Positions 47,901 to 59,850 of a DNA stretch of 64,000 nucleotides are shown here, piece after piece. Location: positions 248,001 through 312,000 of the forward strand of contig JAHQIY010000027.1 of the NCBI GenBank assembly GCA_019054805.1. The letters run 5' to 3'. The DNA is from Brachionus manjavacas (Eukaryota; Rotifera; Eurotatoria; Ploima; Brachionidae). The notes below the pieces were generated by a model. It did no database searches, was not told the origin of the DNA, and was given only the letters and a program-made list of their open reading frames with translations. Numbering within the stretch: position 1 is the first letter of the stretch; each line of letters opens with the position of its first letter. The translations under genes and the position numbers were made by a program.

Positions 47901-50900
47901 CTCCAGCGTTCCTGTCGGGCTTCTCGAGTTGGTTGGCCGCGGTCCGTGCGGAACAGGGCTTGTCCGCGCCCTTCGAGCTCTCTCGGGGTTGGCTTCGTCA
48001 GGCCATCGACGCTGTCGCTGTTGGTCTCGCAGTTGCGGGCAATATTGAGAGCCTTTACGAGTGTCAAGTCGTCGTCCTCCTCGCAGCACTTGCTCTCGAA
48101 GCGCCGGATTCCCGTGGTGTGCACCAGGTGGCCCAGGATCTCGCGGTCTACGTCCTTAGCGTCGCCGAACTTGCAGTGAGCGGTGAGTTCGCGAAGGCGC
48201 ATGACGTACTGGTCCACCGTCTCGTCCTGGCGCTTTGTCGCTCGACGGAACACACACTGCTCCGTCCATTTCGACCTTTTTGTCCGAAAATAATTGGACA
48301 TGAGCGCGTAGCACTCAGGCAGCGTGTCCATGTCGGGTATGTCCTGCTTGGTGTCTGTCGGGGTTGAGGTCGGATCCGGCTTCATCTTGCCCTCCGGCTT
48401 CGCAAGCGTGTGGAAAATTTTCCTCGCCTGCTCGCCCATCTGGAGCTTGAAGAGGACTTTGCCCTTGCCGTCGTTAATTTCGTTGGCTTCCAAATAGAGC
48501 TTGAAGCCCTCCAGCCACGCCTCCCAGCGCGGTCCTAGCGTGCTTGCGTCGCCCGCCGCGTACTTGAAGGTCTCAGGTTGACCGTATGTCGCTGACATTT
48601 CCCTAGAAGCACTTTATTAGTCTTCTGGGGGGCTTTTATCCTCGTCGCCAGGTGAAATAAAGTAACTTATTTAATAAAGTTTAAATACTTTATTAAACTT
48701 ATAAAGAAAAATATATCTCCCCAAAAAATCATAAATCTAAAATATAAATATGAAATACGCGTGCATGCAACTGCACAGCGAACCGCGTACATACACAGTG
48801 ATGTCTTCATCACAGTGCTTCTCAAGGCATCTCAAATTATGACTTTAAATTTTTTTTTTATTCTGAGAAAAACAAAATTTAATTTAAATTACATTTCCTG
48901 TTCAAATTTAAGTTGGTCTTCCTTTAACTGGTCAGCAAGATTTTTTTGCAAATGTGCTTGATCAATCAATTTAATATTTTGATTTTTAAGATCATTGATT
49001 TCATTAATCTTGTCTTGAATCAATTTATCTCTGGAAAATTAAATTTTTTATTTTATTAACTAAATTTAAAATAAGCTACTTTTGATCAAGATCACCATTG
49101 TGCTTCTCAAGGCATCTCAAATTATGACTTTAAATTTTTTTATTCTGAGAAAAACAAAATTTAATTTAAATTACATTTCCTGTTCAAATTTAAGTTGGTC
49201 TTCCTTTAACTGGTCAGCAAGATTTTTTGCAAATGTGCTTGATCAATCAATTTAATATTTTGATTTTTAAGATCATTGATTTCATTAATCTTGTCTTGAA
49301 TCAATTTATCTCTGGAAAATTAAATTTTTTATTTTATTAACTAAATTTAAAATAAGCTACTTTTGATCAAGATCACCATTGTGCTTCTCAAGGCATCTCA
49401 AATTATGACTTTAAATTTTTTTTTATTCTGAGAAAAACAAAATTTAATTTAAATTACATTTCCTGTTCAAATTTAAGTTGGTCTTCCTTTAACTGGTCAG
49501 CAAGATTTTTTTTGCAAATGTGCTTGATCAATCAATTTAATATTTTGATTTTTAAGATCATTGATTTCATTAATCTTGTCTTGAATCAATTTATCTCTGG
49601 AAAATTAAATTTTTTATTTTATTAACTAAATTTAAAATAAGCTACTTTTGATCAAGATCACCATTGTGCTTCTCAAGGCATCTCAAATTATGACTTTAAA
49701 TTTTTTTTTATTCTGAGAAAAACAAAATTTAATTTAAATTACATTTCCTGTTCAAATTTAAGTTGGTCTTCCTTTAACTGGTCAGCAAGATTTTTTTGCA
49801 AATGTGCTTGATCAATCAATTTAATATTTTGATTTTTAAGATCATTGATTTCATTAATCTTGTCTTGAATCAATTTATCTCTGGAAAATTAAATTTTTTA
49901 TTTTATTAACTAAATTTAAAATAAGCTACTTTTGATCAAGATCACCATTGTGCTTCTCAAGGCATCTCAAATTATGACTTTAAATTTTTTTTATTCTGAG
50001 AAAAACAAAATTTTATTTTAAATTACATTTCCTGTTCAAATTTAAGTTGGTCTTCCTTTAACTGGTCAGCAAAATTTCTTGCAAATGTGCTTGATCAATC
50101 AATTTAATATTTTGATTTTTAAGATCATTGATTTCATTAATCTTGTCTTGAATCAATTTATCTCTGGAAAATTAAATTTTTTATTTTATTAACTAAATTT
50201 AAAATAAGCTACTTTTGATCAAGATCACCATTGTGCTTCTCAAGGCATCTCAAATTATGACTTTAAATTTTTTTTTATTCTGAGAAAAACAAAATTTAAT
50301 TTAAATTACATTTCCTGTTCAAATTTAAGTTGGTCTTCCTTTAACTGGTCAGCAAGATTTTTTTGCAAATGTGCTTGATCAATCAATTTAATATTTTGAT
50401 TTTTAAGATCATTGATTTCATTAATCTTGTCTTGAATCAATTTATCTCTGGAAAATTAAATTTTTTATTTTATTAACTAAATTTAAAATAAGCTACTTTT
50501 GATCAAGATCACCATTGTGCTTCTCAAGGCATCTCAAATTATGACTTTAAATTTTTTTTTATTCTGAGAAAAACAAAATTTAATTTAAATTACATTTCCT
50601 GTTCAAATTTAAGTTGGTCTTCCTTTAACTGGTCAGCAAGATTTTTTTGCAAATGTGCTTGATCAATCAATTTAATATTTTGATTTTTAAGATCATTGAT
50701 TTCATTAATCTTGTCTTGAATCAATTTATCTCTGGAAAATTAAATTTTTTATTTTATTAACTAAATTTAAAATAAGCTACTTTTGATCAAGATCACCATT
50801 GTGCTTCTCAAGGCATCTCAAATTATGACTTTAAATTTTTTTTATTCTGAGAAAAACAAAATTTAATTTAAATTACATTTCCTGTTCAAATTTAAGTTGG

Positions 50901-53900
50901 TCTTCCTTTAACTGGTCAGCAAGATTTTTTTGCAAATGTGCTTGATCAATCAATTTAATATTTTGATTTTTAAGATCATTGATTTCATTAATCTTGTCTT
51001 GAATCAATTTATCTCTGGAAAATTAAATTTTTTATTTTATTAACTAAATTTAAAATAAGCTACTTTTGATCAAGATCACCATTGTGCTTCTCAAGGCATC
51101 TCAAATTATGACTTTAAATTTTTTTTTTATTCTGAGAAAAACAAAATTTAATTTAAATTACATTTCCTGTTCAAATTTAAGTTGGTCTTCCTTTAACTGG
51201 TCAGCAAGATTTTTTTGCAAATGTGCTTGATCAATCAATTTAATATTTTGATTTTTAAGATCATTGATTTCATTAATCTTGTCTTGAATCAATTTATCTC
51301 TGGAAAATTAAATTTTTTATTTTATTAACTAAATTTAAAATAAGCTACTTTTGATCAAGATCACCATTGTGCTTCTCAAGGCATCTCAAATTATGACTTT
51401 AAATTTTTTTTATTCTGAGAAAAACAAAATTTAATTTAAATTACATTTCCTGTTCAAATTTAAGTTGGTCTTCCTTTAACTGGTCAGCAAGATTTTTTTG
51501 CAAATGTGCTTGATCAATCAATTTAATATTTTGATTTTTAAGATCATTGATTTCATTAATCTTGTCTTGAATCAATTTATCTCTGGAAAATTAAATTTTT
51601 TATTTTATTAACTAAATTTAAAATAAGCTACTTTTGATCAAGATCACCATTGTGCTTCTCAAGGCATCTCAAATTATGACTTTAAATTTTTTTTATTCTG
51701 AGAAAAACAAAATTTAATTTAAATTACATTTCCTGTTCAAATTTAAGTTGGTCTTCCTTTAACTGGTCAGCAAGATTTTTTTGCAAATGTGCTTGATCAA
51801 TCAATTTAATATTTTGATTTTTAAGATCATTGATTTCATTAATCTTGTCTTGAATCAATTTATCTCTGGAAAATTAAATTTTTTATTTTATTAACTAAAT
51901 TTAAAATAAGCTACTTTTGATCAAGATCACCATTGTGCTTCTCAAGGCATCTCAAATTATGACTTTAAATTTTTTTTATTCTGAGAAAAACAAAATTTAA
52001 TTTAAATTACATTTCCTGTTCAAATTTAAGTTGGTCTTCCTTTAACTGGTCAGCAAGATTTTTTTGCAAATGTGCTTGATCAATCAATTTAATATTTTGA
52101 TTTTTAAGATCATTGATTTCATTAATCTTGTCTTGAATCAATTTATCTCTGGAAAATTAAATTTTTTATTTTATTAACTAAATTTAAAATAAGCTACTTT
52201 TGATCAAGATCACCATTGTGCTTCGCAAGGCATCTCAAATTATGACTTTAAATTTTTTTTATTCTGAGAAAAACAAAATTTAATTTAAATTACATTTCCT
52301 GTTCAAATTTAAGTTGGTCTTCCTTTAACTGGTCAGCAAGATTTTTTTGCAAATGTGCTTGATCAATCAATTTAATATTTTGATTTTTAAGATCATTGAT
52401 TTCATTAATCTTGTCTTGAATCAATTTATCTCTGGAAAATTAAATTTTTTATTTTATTAACTAAATTTAAAATAAGCTACTTTTGATCAAGATCACCATT
52501 GTGCTTCGCAAGGCATCTCAAATTATGACTTTAAATTTTTTTTATTCTGAGAAAAACAAAATTTAATTTAAATTACATTTCCTGTTCAAATTTAAGTTGG
52601 TCTTCCTTTAACTGGTCAGCAAGATTTTTTTGCAAATGTGCTTGATCAATCAATTTAATATTTTGATTTTTAAGATCATTGATTTCATTAATCTTGTCTT
52701 GAATCAATTTATCTCTGGAAAATTAAATTTTTTATTTTATTAACTAAATTTAAAATAAGCTACTTTTGATCAAGATCACCATTGTGCTTCTCAAGGCATC
52801 TCAAATTATGACTTTAAATTTTTTTTTATTCTGAGAAAAACAAAATTTAATTTAAATTACATTTCCTGTTCAAATTTAAGTTGGTCTTCCTTTAACTGGT
52901 CAGCAAGATTTTTTTGCAAATGTGCTTGATCAATCAATTTAATATTTTGATTTTTAAGATCATTGATTTCATTAATCTTGTCTTGAATCAATTTATCTCT
53001 GGAAAATTAAATTTTTTATTTTATTAACTAAATTTAAAATAAGCTACTTTTGATCAAGATCACCATTGTGCTTCTCAAGGCATCTCAAATTATGACTTTA
53101 AATTTTTTTTATTCTGAGAAAAACAAAATTTAATTTAAATTACATTTCCTGTTCAAATTTAAGTTGGTCTTCCTTTAACTGGTCAGCAAGATTTTTTTGC
53201 AAATGTGCTTGATCAATCAATTTAATATTTTGATTTTTAAGATCATTGATTTCATTAATCTTGTCTTGAATCAATTTATCTCTGGAAAATTAAATTTTTT
53301 ATTTTATTAACTAAATTTAAAATAAGCTACCTTTGATCAAGATCATTAGATTGCTTTATTATTTTATCTTCCTGTGCTTGTTCAATTTGTTTAAAGTCCT
53401 TTATTTCATTTTTAATTTTTCTATTTCTTCAAATAGTCTTTGATTGTTCAATTTTATTTCTTGATTTTCTTCAATTTCCTTAATGTTTAATTAAATTGCA
53501 TCCTATTCCTTATTAATTTTTTAATTTATTACCATCCTTCTTTGTGGGCAACTTCCTATTACACTATGGCTTTTGTATTTGTTATTGTTATTTCCTTCGC
53601 TTTTACATATTTTGCCAATGGACACTTTTTTTTTGACATAATATCTGTTATCTCCTTGTTGAGGTTAAAATTTTTTTGATTCAGAAATTCATTATCTCTC
53701 TGAAGTTCCATTGATTCTTTTTCTATTTTTTCTATTTTTTTTGCAAAATTTTCCTCTCTTTTTTGTAAATTAAATTTTTTTAAAATTCTAATTATGAATT
53801 TACTTTTTTTTGTTTTCATTTTTTAACTGTTGAATTTGTTCATACATTTTTTCTTCTAGTTGTTCATCTCTTTCCATAATTTCTTTTAATTCATTACATT

Positions 53901-54569
53901 TCGATATATAACAGTTCTTAAAAAAAAATTTTTTAATAGATTTAAATTCTACTTTAGTTTACTTGAATTTTTCCCAAATCTTTTTCGAGAAAGCAATTTC
54001 TCAATGCAATTTCGCTTAATTGGTTACTTAAATTAATTATTTCTGTTTCTTTTTTTTCAATCATGTTTTCAACAATAATGATTCTTGATTTTAAAATTAA
54101 AGAATCGGGATCTTTGATTGGAATGATTTCTTCGTCCATTAAATTGTCAAAATCTATAATACTCCTTTCATTTAAAGGTGTTGATGAAAGAAATTCATGC
54201 TTAAAATTTAATTTTAATAATATTTTATTTAATTATTAGTATTTAGAAACTTGTTTGTTGTCAGGCTTATTATCCATAATTTTTTCAACAAAGCTACCAA
54301 ATGAATCAACAAAAGAGTTAAATATTTTTCTTGATATATTCCCAATCTTTTCAAATGAATTTTGCTTTTTTAAATAAAATTTCATAATTCAATCTATTTA
54401 AGATAAAATAAAAGCCTACATTGTCTGGACAATCTTTTTGGTCATTAGAAATTGATTCAGAAAACAATTTTTTCTTTGGATCACAGGCTTTTGGACTGTT
54501 TTCCTTTCTTTTAGGATTCCTCGAGTTCATTTTAAAATGTTTTTTTTTTATTTCTGACAACATAAACAT
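42000..54569 (-). CDS. Multi-exon coiled-coil gene with C2HC finger; split by a Gypsy element
   Basis: I do not recognise it by name. The ATG at 54,530 (MNSRNPKRKENS) or the in-frame one at 54,569 starts it. Early exons are about 54,420 to the start, 54,364-54,251, 54,199-53,963, 53,916-53,804 and from 53,757. All are in phase with GT/AG borders and rich in Glu, Lys, Asn and Leu, as in long coiled coils. The middle is an 18-unit exon array (43.1-53.3 kb). Downstream exons include INEFEIRTSKLIDLSDSN, then DEFIISNQKIEIESFNRR. A C2HC finger follows: C-x4-C-x4-N-x7-H-x5-C across an intron (CGVLGCNGLGN ... CPNEN), like MyT1-type fingers with Asn for the first His. The last exon ends FEKNI. One A-run indel near 53,430 and a few in the array shift the frame. 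A young retrotransposon sits in an array exon. Function unknown; binding of nucleic acid is inferred from the finger. Confidence 0.55.
43749..43910 (-). repeat. 3' LTR of the Gypsy element
   Basis: The 162-bp LTR is identical by eye to the one at 48,653-48,814. It contains AATAAA-type words and joins the target duplication GTGCT at 43,744-43,748. Confidence 0.92.
48653..48814 (-). repeat. 5' LTR of the Gypsy element
   Basis: The 162-bp LTR is followed on the plus strand by the second GTGCT target duplication at 48,815-48,819, where the coiled-coil array resumes exactly. Confidence 0.92.
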
Positions 54570-54707
54570 TTTTTAAGTGTAAAATAGAATATTAGTAGAT
54601 CATTTAATAATTTAGCTAAATTACAAGCTATGATACATTATCTGCAAAAGTTAATTAAGAATTCGTTTAATAATTCATAAAAACATAAAAATTTTATTAA
54701 GTTTATT

Positions 54708-57700
54708 CTATCTAAAACTAATTTTTGCACAAATTGGGCATGAACTTAATTTTGAATTATTTGTTAAATTCAATTTACACGTGCTATGAGATGAGTGAAT
54801 AGAACAAGTATATGAAATATCAAAAGTTTTCTCAATTTCAGAATTACAGACAAAACAATATGACTTTTTTTGTTCAGAAAGTGAATTTCTAAATCCATCA
54901 TCAAGCTCTAGAAAAATACTCTCACGAATATTATTCGGAAAAAACATCTCTTTTTCGTTTGAAATTGTCTCCAAAGCTAATATCTTAATAAAAAAACAAA
55001 CAAATGCGCCACATGATGTTTGATCCGATTGTTTCACATGAATAAATGTTTTTAATTTCCAAATTGATTTATCTTGCTTAAAGCAATTTAAACCTCGAAT
55101 AAATCATTTTTAGAAAAAGAAAATTTAAAAACAAAAAAAAATACTTCCAGTTAATTTCCAATCTATTCTTTTCAATTTCATTTTCACCTAATGAATTAAA
55201 ATAATAAATTTCCTTTTTTTGCTTATCGGCAAAAAAGGCAACCCAGTGGTTTTTATTAATTAAGATTGGTCCAAGTATAAAATCAAAATCTTCAAGCTTT
55301 TTTAATTATTAAAAAATATTAAGTGATAATATATTAGATTAAATAAATTTTAAAAAAATTATAAATTTTTTTTGTTAAAATATTAGTTAAATTTAATGCT
55401 ATTAAATTTTTATTCATTTTTAATTGCTGAAAAGTTATTTTAGTCGCAGTTTGATTTTTTAAAAATTTTAATATGTTTTTTTATTTTATCGATTCTTTCC
55501 AAAAAATTTAAAAAATTTTATGTGAAGAATACTAATTACGAGATTTTTTGTATTTTTTTCTTTTTTCTCGATTTAATAAAATATTTTTTGATTGAAATAA
55601 TAAAAATTTTCTAAGAGATCAAATTATATTCTAATTCATAAAATAAAATAAAATTTTAATCTCATTATTAAAAAAGAATTTTGGAAATAAACTGTTAAAT
55701 AACAGTTATTAAATTTTAAACTTTTAAGATAACAATTACTTACATTTAAATCTTTAATATTTTCTAAATATCCTTTTTCATAAATTTGTGTAGCAGTAAA
55801 AAAATTAAAATAAAACATTTTTTTTTGGCTTTTTTTAATTACTAAAAAAATGAAAGCATCAATTACCTAAAAATAGGAACATAATATTAAAAAATTAAAA
55901 CAGCATGTTTCAACTTACTGAATCACTTAGACATTTTTTTTCTAGTAAATCTTGTATTTGTTTTACAGTTACAATATAGCATTCGATTTTATAAAAGGCA
56001 CAATCCTCTAGATGGTATTTATTATCAAGCAAGGAATTGTCTTCAAATACTTTTTCATTATCTAAATTTTTAAATTAGATTTAGAAAGTGTCAAGTGTCA
56101 AAATTATTTTTAAATCACCATTTCTGGTCGGATTTTCAATAAAGCATTTGGCAAAAATAAAAGTCTGTATGTCCATTAAAGGATCTTATGCATGGTTCCT
56201 TTTTTGAATTGGACGCTCTTTCTGGAAATTTCCACATTTCAACATCTTCTGGTGTGATTTTAATTTTTTCAAAATTTTTAAAATTTAAATCAAAAATATC
56301 TTTGTATTTTTCAAATTTAATCTTTATATAGTTAAATAAGGGAGCAGCGATTTCACTCGGAAAGCATCTCCGCTTTGTATTTATTCGCTTGTTTACGCAA
56401 AGTAGATCATTTTTCAGATGACCGAACCACGATTCTAATGAATTGTTTGAAAGCCGAGTGGTGTAATCCTCAAGACAATCATTTAACAATATACCAGTCC
56501 ATAAAAGCATAATATACAGCCTTTTTCTAATAATATTGAAAATACTCGGGCAGTATAAATCGTTCTTTTCATATTCCATAAATTTCCTCATTAAAAATAT
56601 TTTTTTCTTCATTTTTCATGAGGTATCAAAATATAAGGAAAATGGAGAATTTTTTTGATAGCTTAAAATTTCTTGATCTTCAAAAAAAAATTCCAAATCA
56701 ACTTTATTTTCTGATTTACTGACAGCTGAAAGTGAACTCAGCCATTCCAAATTCCGTATCTCTATTTTGATTTTTAGTTTTAAAAGGTATTTTCTCAAAT
56801 TTTTACTTATAAATTTTCTATTATATATATTAAATAAAGCTACAAGAATCTCATTAAATTCAGTTAGTTTAACAGAATTTTGTAATAAAGAAAATCCAAA
56901 AATAAAATCCCTTTTGAAACTACTAATCTCAGATTTTTTCTAATTTTTTCGAAAATCATCATTTATATTTTTTAATAAATGAGTTGAACATAAATATATT
57001 CTAACAGGAAATATATTTCTGAGCTCTTCGTTGTTATGAATCATTAAGTCGAATGCCCAATTCTGATAATGAATCGGCTTACAGTTATTAAATGCTGCTA
57101 GAATTGCATTAATACTGGCCCATGAAAAATCAGTCACAACAACTTTTGGAAGTTTAAAAAAGCTATAGCATTTAAATTTGTTGACAATTTTCTTTAAATA
57201 ACACTCGATCGATAAGCTATCATAAGAACTGCTCAGAATATCTGCAATTGGAATATGGTCTCGTTTTTCTTTTTGTTCTGGTTTTTTACTTTTAGCCATA
57301 ATTGTAAAAAGAAGAATTCTATTTTGTCCCTGTAAATCAATCATTAATTTTCCGGTCGCATCAAAATGCCAAATCGGATTTTCTTTTCTAAGAACTGCCC
57401 ATATTTTTACCTTTTTTAAATGCAGAAATTGTGTAAAAATATTTAAGTATATTGAAAGGATTATTTGTAATATTATCGGAATTTTAATTTTAAATATTAG
57501 ATTAAATTTTTTTTAATTGTCATAGAATTAAAATAAAAATTTTCAATACCTGAAATTCACTCAAAAAAATTAACCCAAATGGCAATTGATTGATTTCCTG
57601 TAAGTAGCCATTAATTCTATTCGTATTCTCACTCTTAAAACAACTATCATAAGCGAGTTTTGTAGCCTCTGAATCAATGATAAGGTTTTGCGAAATTTGA

Positions 57701-58514
57701 AATCGATGGTTAAATTCACTTGTAATTTTTTTAAAAGTTTGAATTTGTTTTTGATCGTATTCTTAGTGACAAGTTAGTATTATTTAATAAAAAATCAATT
57801 AATTGTCTTACTCTTTTCAATACATCTCGTTTCTGATATGTAATTTGTAATGCCTTTGGCTTTTAATTCATAACCAAGTCTTAATCTTCTCTCACCAGTA
57901 ATTTTAGATTTCCGTATTTCAACTGCAGAACTGTGTTCAATTGTTTGACTCCATTGTACATAAAATGTTTTTTTTCTCTCAATTTCAAACAAATTTATTG
58001 AAAACTTAATTTTACATTCTGAGCATGCATATAGGCCTTTCCAAATCGGTCCATTTTTTTTAGCAAAAAAATTGTAAATACATTTGACATAACATTTAAT
58101 TCCATTTTTTTGCAGATTTAAAGCAAGCCATCTGTCAAAATTTGATAAAAAATACTCTCTTTGTTTTTTATCTGAAGAAATAAAGTTTTTAATTTCTTTC
58201 CATTCAGATTCCGATATGCTAAAATCAAAAAAATTGGCGTTTTGTCTTTCGCCATAATTTGAATCTTTCAAAATTCTTAATACACTTGTTCGATATGAAT
58301 TTCGATTTCGTTCCCAATTTTTACTTAAATAAAGTGCGTTCCCAATTGAAAATGGCTCTTTGAAAAACTCTTCAGCAAGTCTTTCCCAAATTCTTTGTTT
58401 GTTAGATAATTTCTCATTGACGTTCAAGTTACTTAATTTGTTGTGAACCATATAATTTACGGTTGTTTTTATTAAATCGGTCCAATTGACATTTTTTCGT
58501 TCAATTTTTTCCAC
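54708..58514 (-). pseudogene. MULE-like transposase joined to a Ulp1-type protease and RING-like finger
   Basis: On the minus strand the ATG at 58,514 opens a 239-codon exon with a Cys pair (YACSECKIKF). The next exon (YDQKQIQTFKKIT) joins in phase. Then come the MULE-like core motifs: HFDATGKL (first Asp, about 57,360), VVTDFSWASINA (second Asp, about 57,125), LCSTHLLKNI (the C-x2-H of MULEs, about 56,985) and NNSLESWFGHLK (Glu, about 56,440). In-frame stops at about 56,940 and 56,625 interrupt it. Downstream exons form a Ulp1/SENP-like cysteine protease: VIDAFIFLV (about 55,860), NHWVAFF (catalytic His, about 55,250), YYFNSLG (Asn where Asp is usual) and QSDQTSCGAFVCFF (Gln and Cys, about 55,015). 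A RING-like finger (CFVCNSEIE to SSCPICAK) ends at 54,708. MULE-Ulp1 fusions are known in plants and some animals; the RING is unusual. The two stops suggest inactivity. Confidence 0.7.
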
Positions 58515-58519
58515 TAAAC

Positions 58520-59850
58520 AAATAAATTATTATCATAATGATTAAAGTTATTAATTTTAGATAATAAACCTTTAATTTATTTTGTATTTAAATTTATAAT
58601 TATAACTAAGTCAGCCAATTTAATTAGCATTCTTATTTGCTAATAAGAAACAAAATAAATGAAAATACAAATTGATATGATTATTTTATTTAAAAAAATA
58701 TTAATTTTTTTCTATAATTTTGAATTCTTCTCCTCAAATCAAAGAAATCAACACGGAAATAATTCGGATTTTTTCGGAACCATCAATTCATCAATAGTAA
58801 CTGATGATCAACAAATAATCAGAACTTATTAAATCAGATATCAATCAGATCTTTTTTGTTAAGGCTTTTATTTTTGTCTTTTTTGATCTGGTAAAATTTT
58901 AAGATGGTAAATCATCATCATTGCTCAATAATGACAAAAAAAAACGATTATCTCAAATTTTATAAATCGAGGGTTGTCAAGCAAATTTCAGAAAGAACAG
59001 GTAGCTGTTAGACAAACGAGAGCTGTCTGATCGAACACTCGACTTTGATTTTTCATGGTTGGTTCTTGCTCAAAAAAAGTCAATTAGTATCAAAAAGGTT
59101 TCAAATAAAACTTTATCTTGGTCGTCCTACTTTAAATTTGAATAATTTAATTTTTTTCTGCATGGTTTGGATGAAACAGTATAGGAAAACCCAATTGAAA
59201 GTTTAGCCAATTTAAATTTTACTAACTCGAAATTTTTTTCAAAAAATTCACGATTTACAAAAGGATCATTTAATTAAGAAAACATTTATTAAATTCTTAG
59301 AGAATATGAAAGGAAATTATTGCAAAACTAACTTCTTTTAGTATTGATTTGAAGATCAATATTTTTTTTTTATTTATTTTAAAAAATTTAACAAAATATT
59401 CTATGATAAATTATGAATTTTTTTTTAAATAAATTTTTTTACAAACTTTTAAAAGATCGTTAAAAAATTTTGCTTTGCTTTAATTTTTTTTGCTCCAAAC
59501 TTCACCGCCGCTTTGTTTTTATTTTTTTAATCTATTTTTAAGTTTCGTTTGGAAAAGAGTCGAGATTTTTTAGAAGAATGCGCTTTTATTCGAAAAATTG
59601 ATTTTGTCTAATAGACATGAATTATTTGGACATAAAATAGATTCACAATTATCAACACCAAACTCAGCATAAATATTGCTGATTTTTATTCTATCACATG
59701 ACACAAATTTTTCATATACTCAGCTATCATTGTATGCAACTTTTCTTAAAAATAAATATTAATTTTCCTTCTATATTTAAACTTATTTTACTACATTATT
59801 TATTATTTAACCTTTTGATTTTTCTTTTTAAAGTTTATTTTATTTTTATT
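58520..59850. other. AT-rich spacer upstream of the MULE-Ulp1 gene
   Basis: No gene recognised. It holds the inverse copy of the GC-rich word from the sulfotransferase 3' flank (59,471-59,512). No terminal inverted repeat of the MULE-like element was found. Confidence 0.35.

Larger units (their letters stand above)
43749..48814 (-). mobile_element. Ty3/Gypsy LTR retrotransposon, looks whole and very young
   Basis: Two 162-bp LTRs (43,749-43,910 and 48,653-48,814), starting TG and ending CA on the given strand, look identical. They are flanked by the 5-bp target duplication GTGCT. The element lies on the minus strand. After its 5' LTR comes a TGGCGACGAGGAT primer-binding-site-like sequence, and a purine-rich tract precedes the 3' LTR. 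Gag (about 48,598-47,810), a CCHC knuckle, protease (DTGS), reverse transcriptase (TDDILVYG), RNase H and integrase (zinc-binding head and DDE core) follow in Gypsy order. It is far more GC-rich than its surroundings. Identical LTRs mean a recent insertion. Confidence 0.93.
43103..53335 (-). repeat. Tandem array of 18 units of about 284 bp, each an exon pair
   Basis: Units begin (plus strand gtgcttctcaaggcatctca) near 43,175, 43,460, 43,744/48,815 (split by the Gypsy element), 49,099, 49,381, 49,667, 49,949, 50,234, 50,517, 50,802, 51,085, 51,369, 51,653, 51,936, 52,219, 52,501, 52,786 and 53,069. Read on the minus strand, each has exon A, 138 nt (DKLIQDKINEINDLKNQNIK to QLKFEQE), an intron of about 49 nt, exon B, 48 nt (IHNLRCLEKHNGDLDQ), and a 49-nt intron. 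A + B is 186 nt, so every unit adds 62 residues without changing frame. Length changes are mostly in the intronic T run, as expected if that part is not coding. The acceptor of exon B (AAAG, downstream of a stronger CTCAG) is my inference from phase. Confidence 0.8.

Noticed and set aside
43846-48600. Long open frames on the plus strand and in other frames over the Gypsy element
   Set aside because: They are shadows of GC-rich gag and pol on the minus strand; none shows protein motifs.
48824-53330. CRISPR-like array
   Set aside because: The units are 284 bp with no short unique spacers, and the sequence is eukaryotic; the repeats are whole exon-intron blocks.
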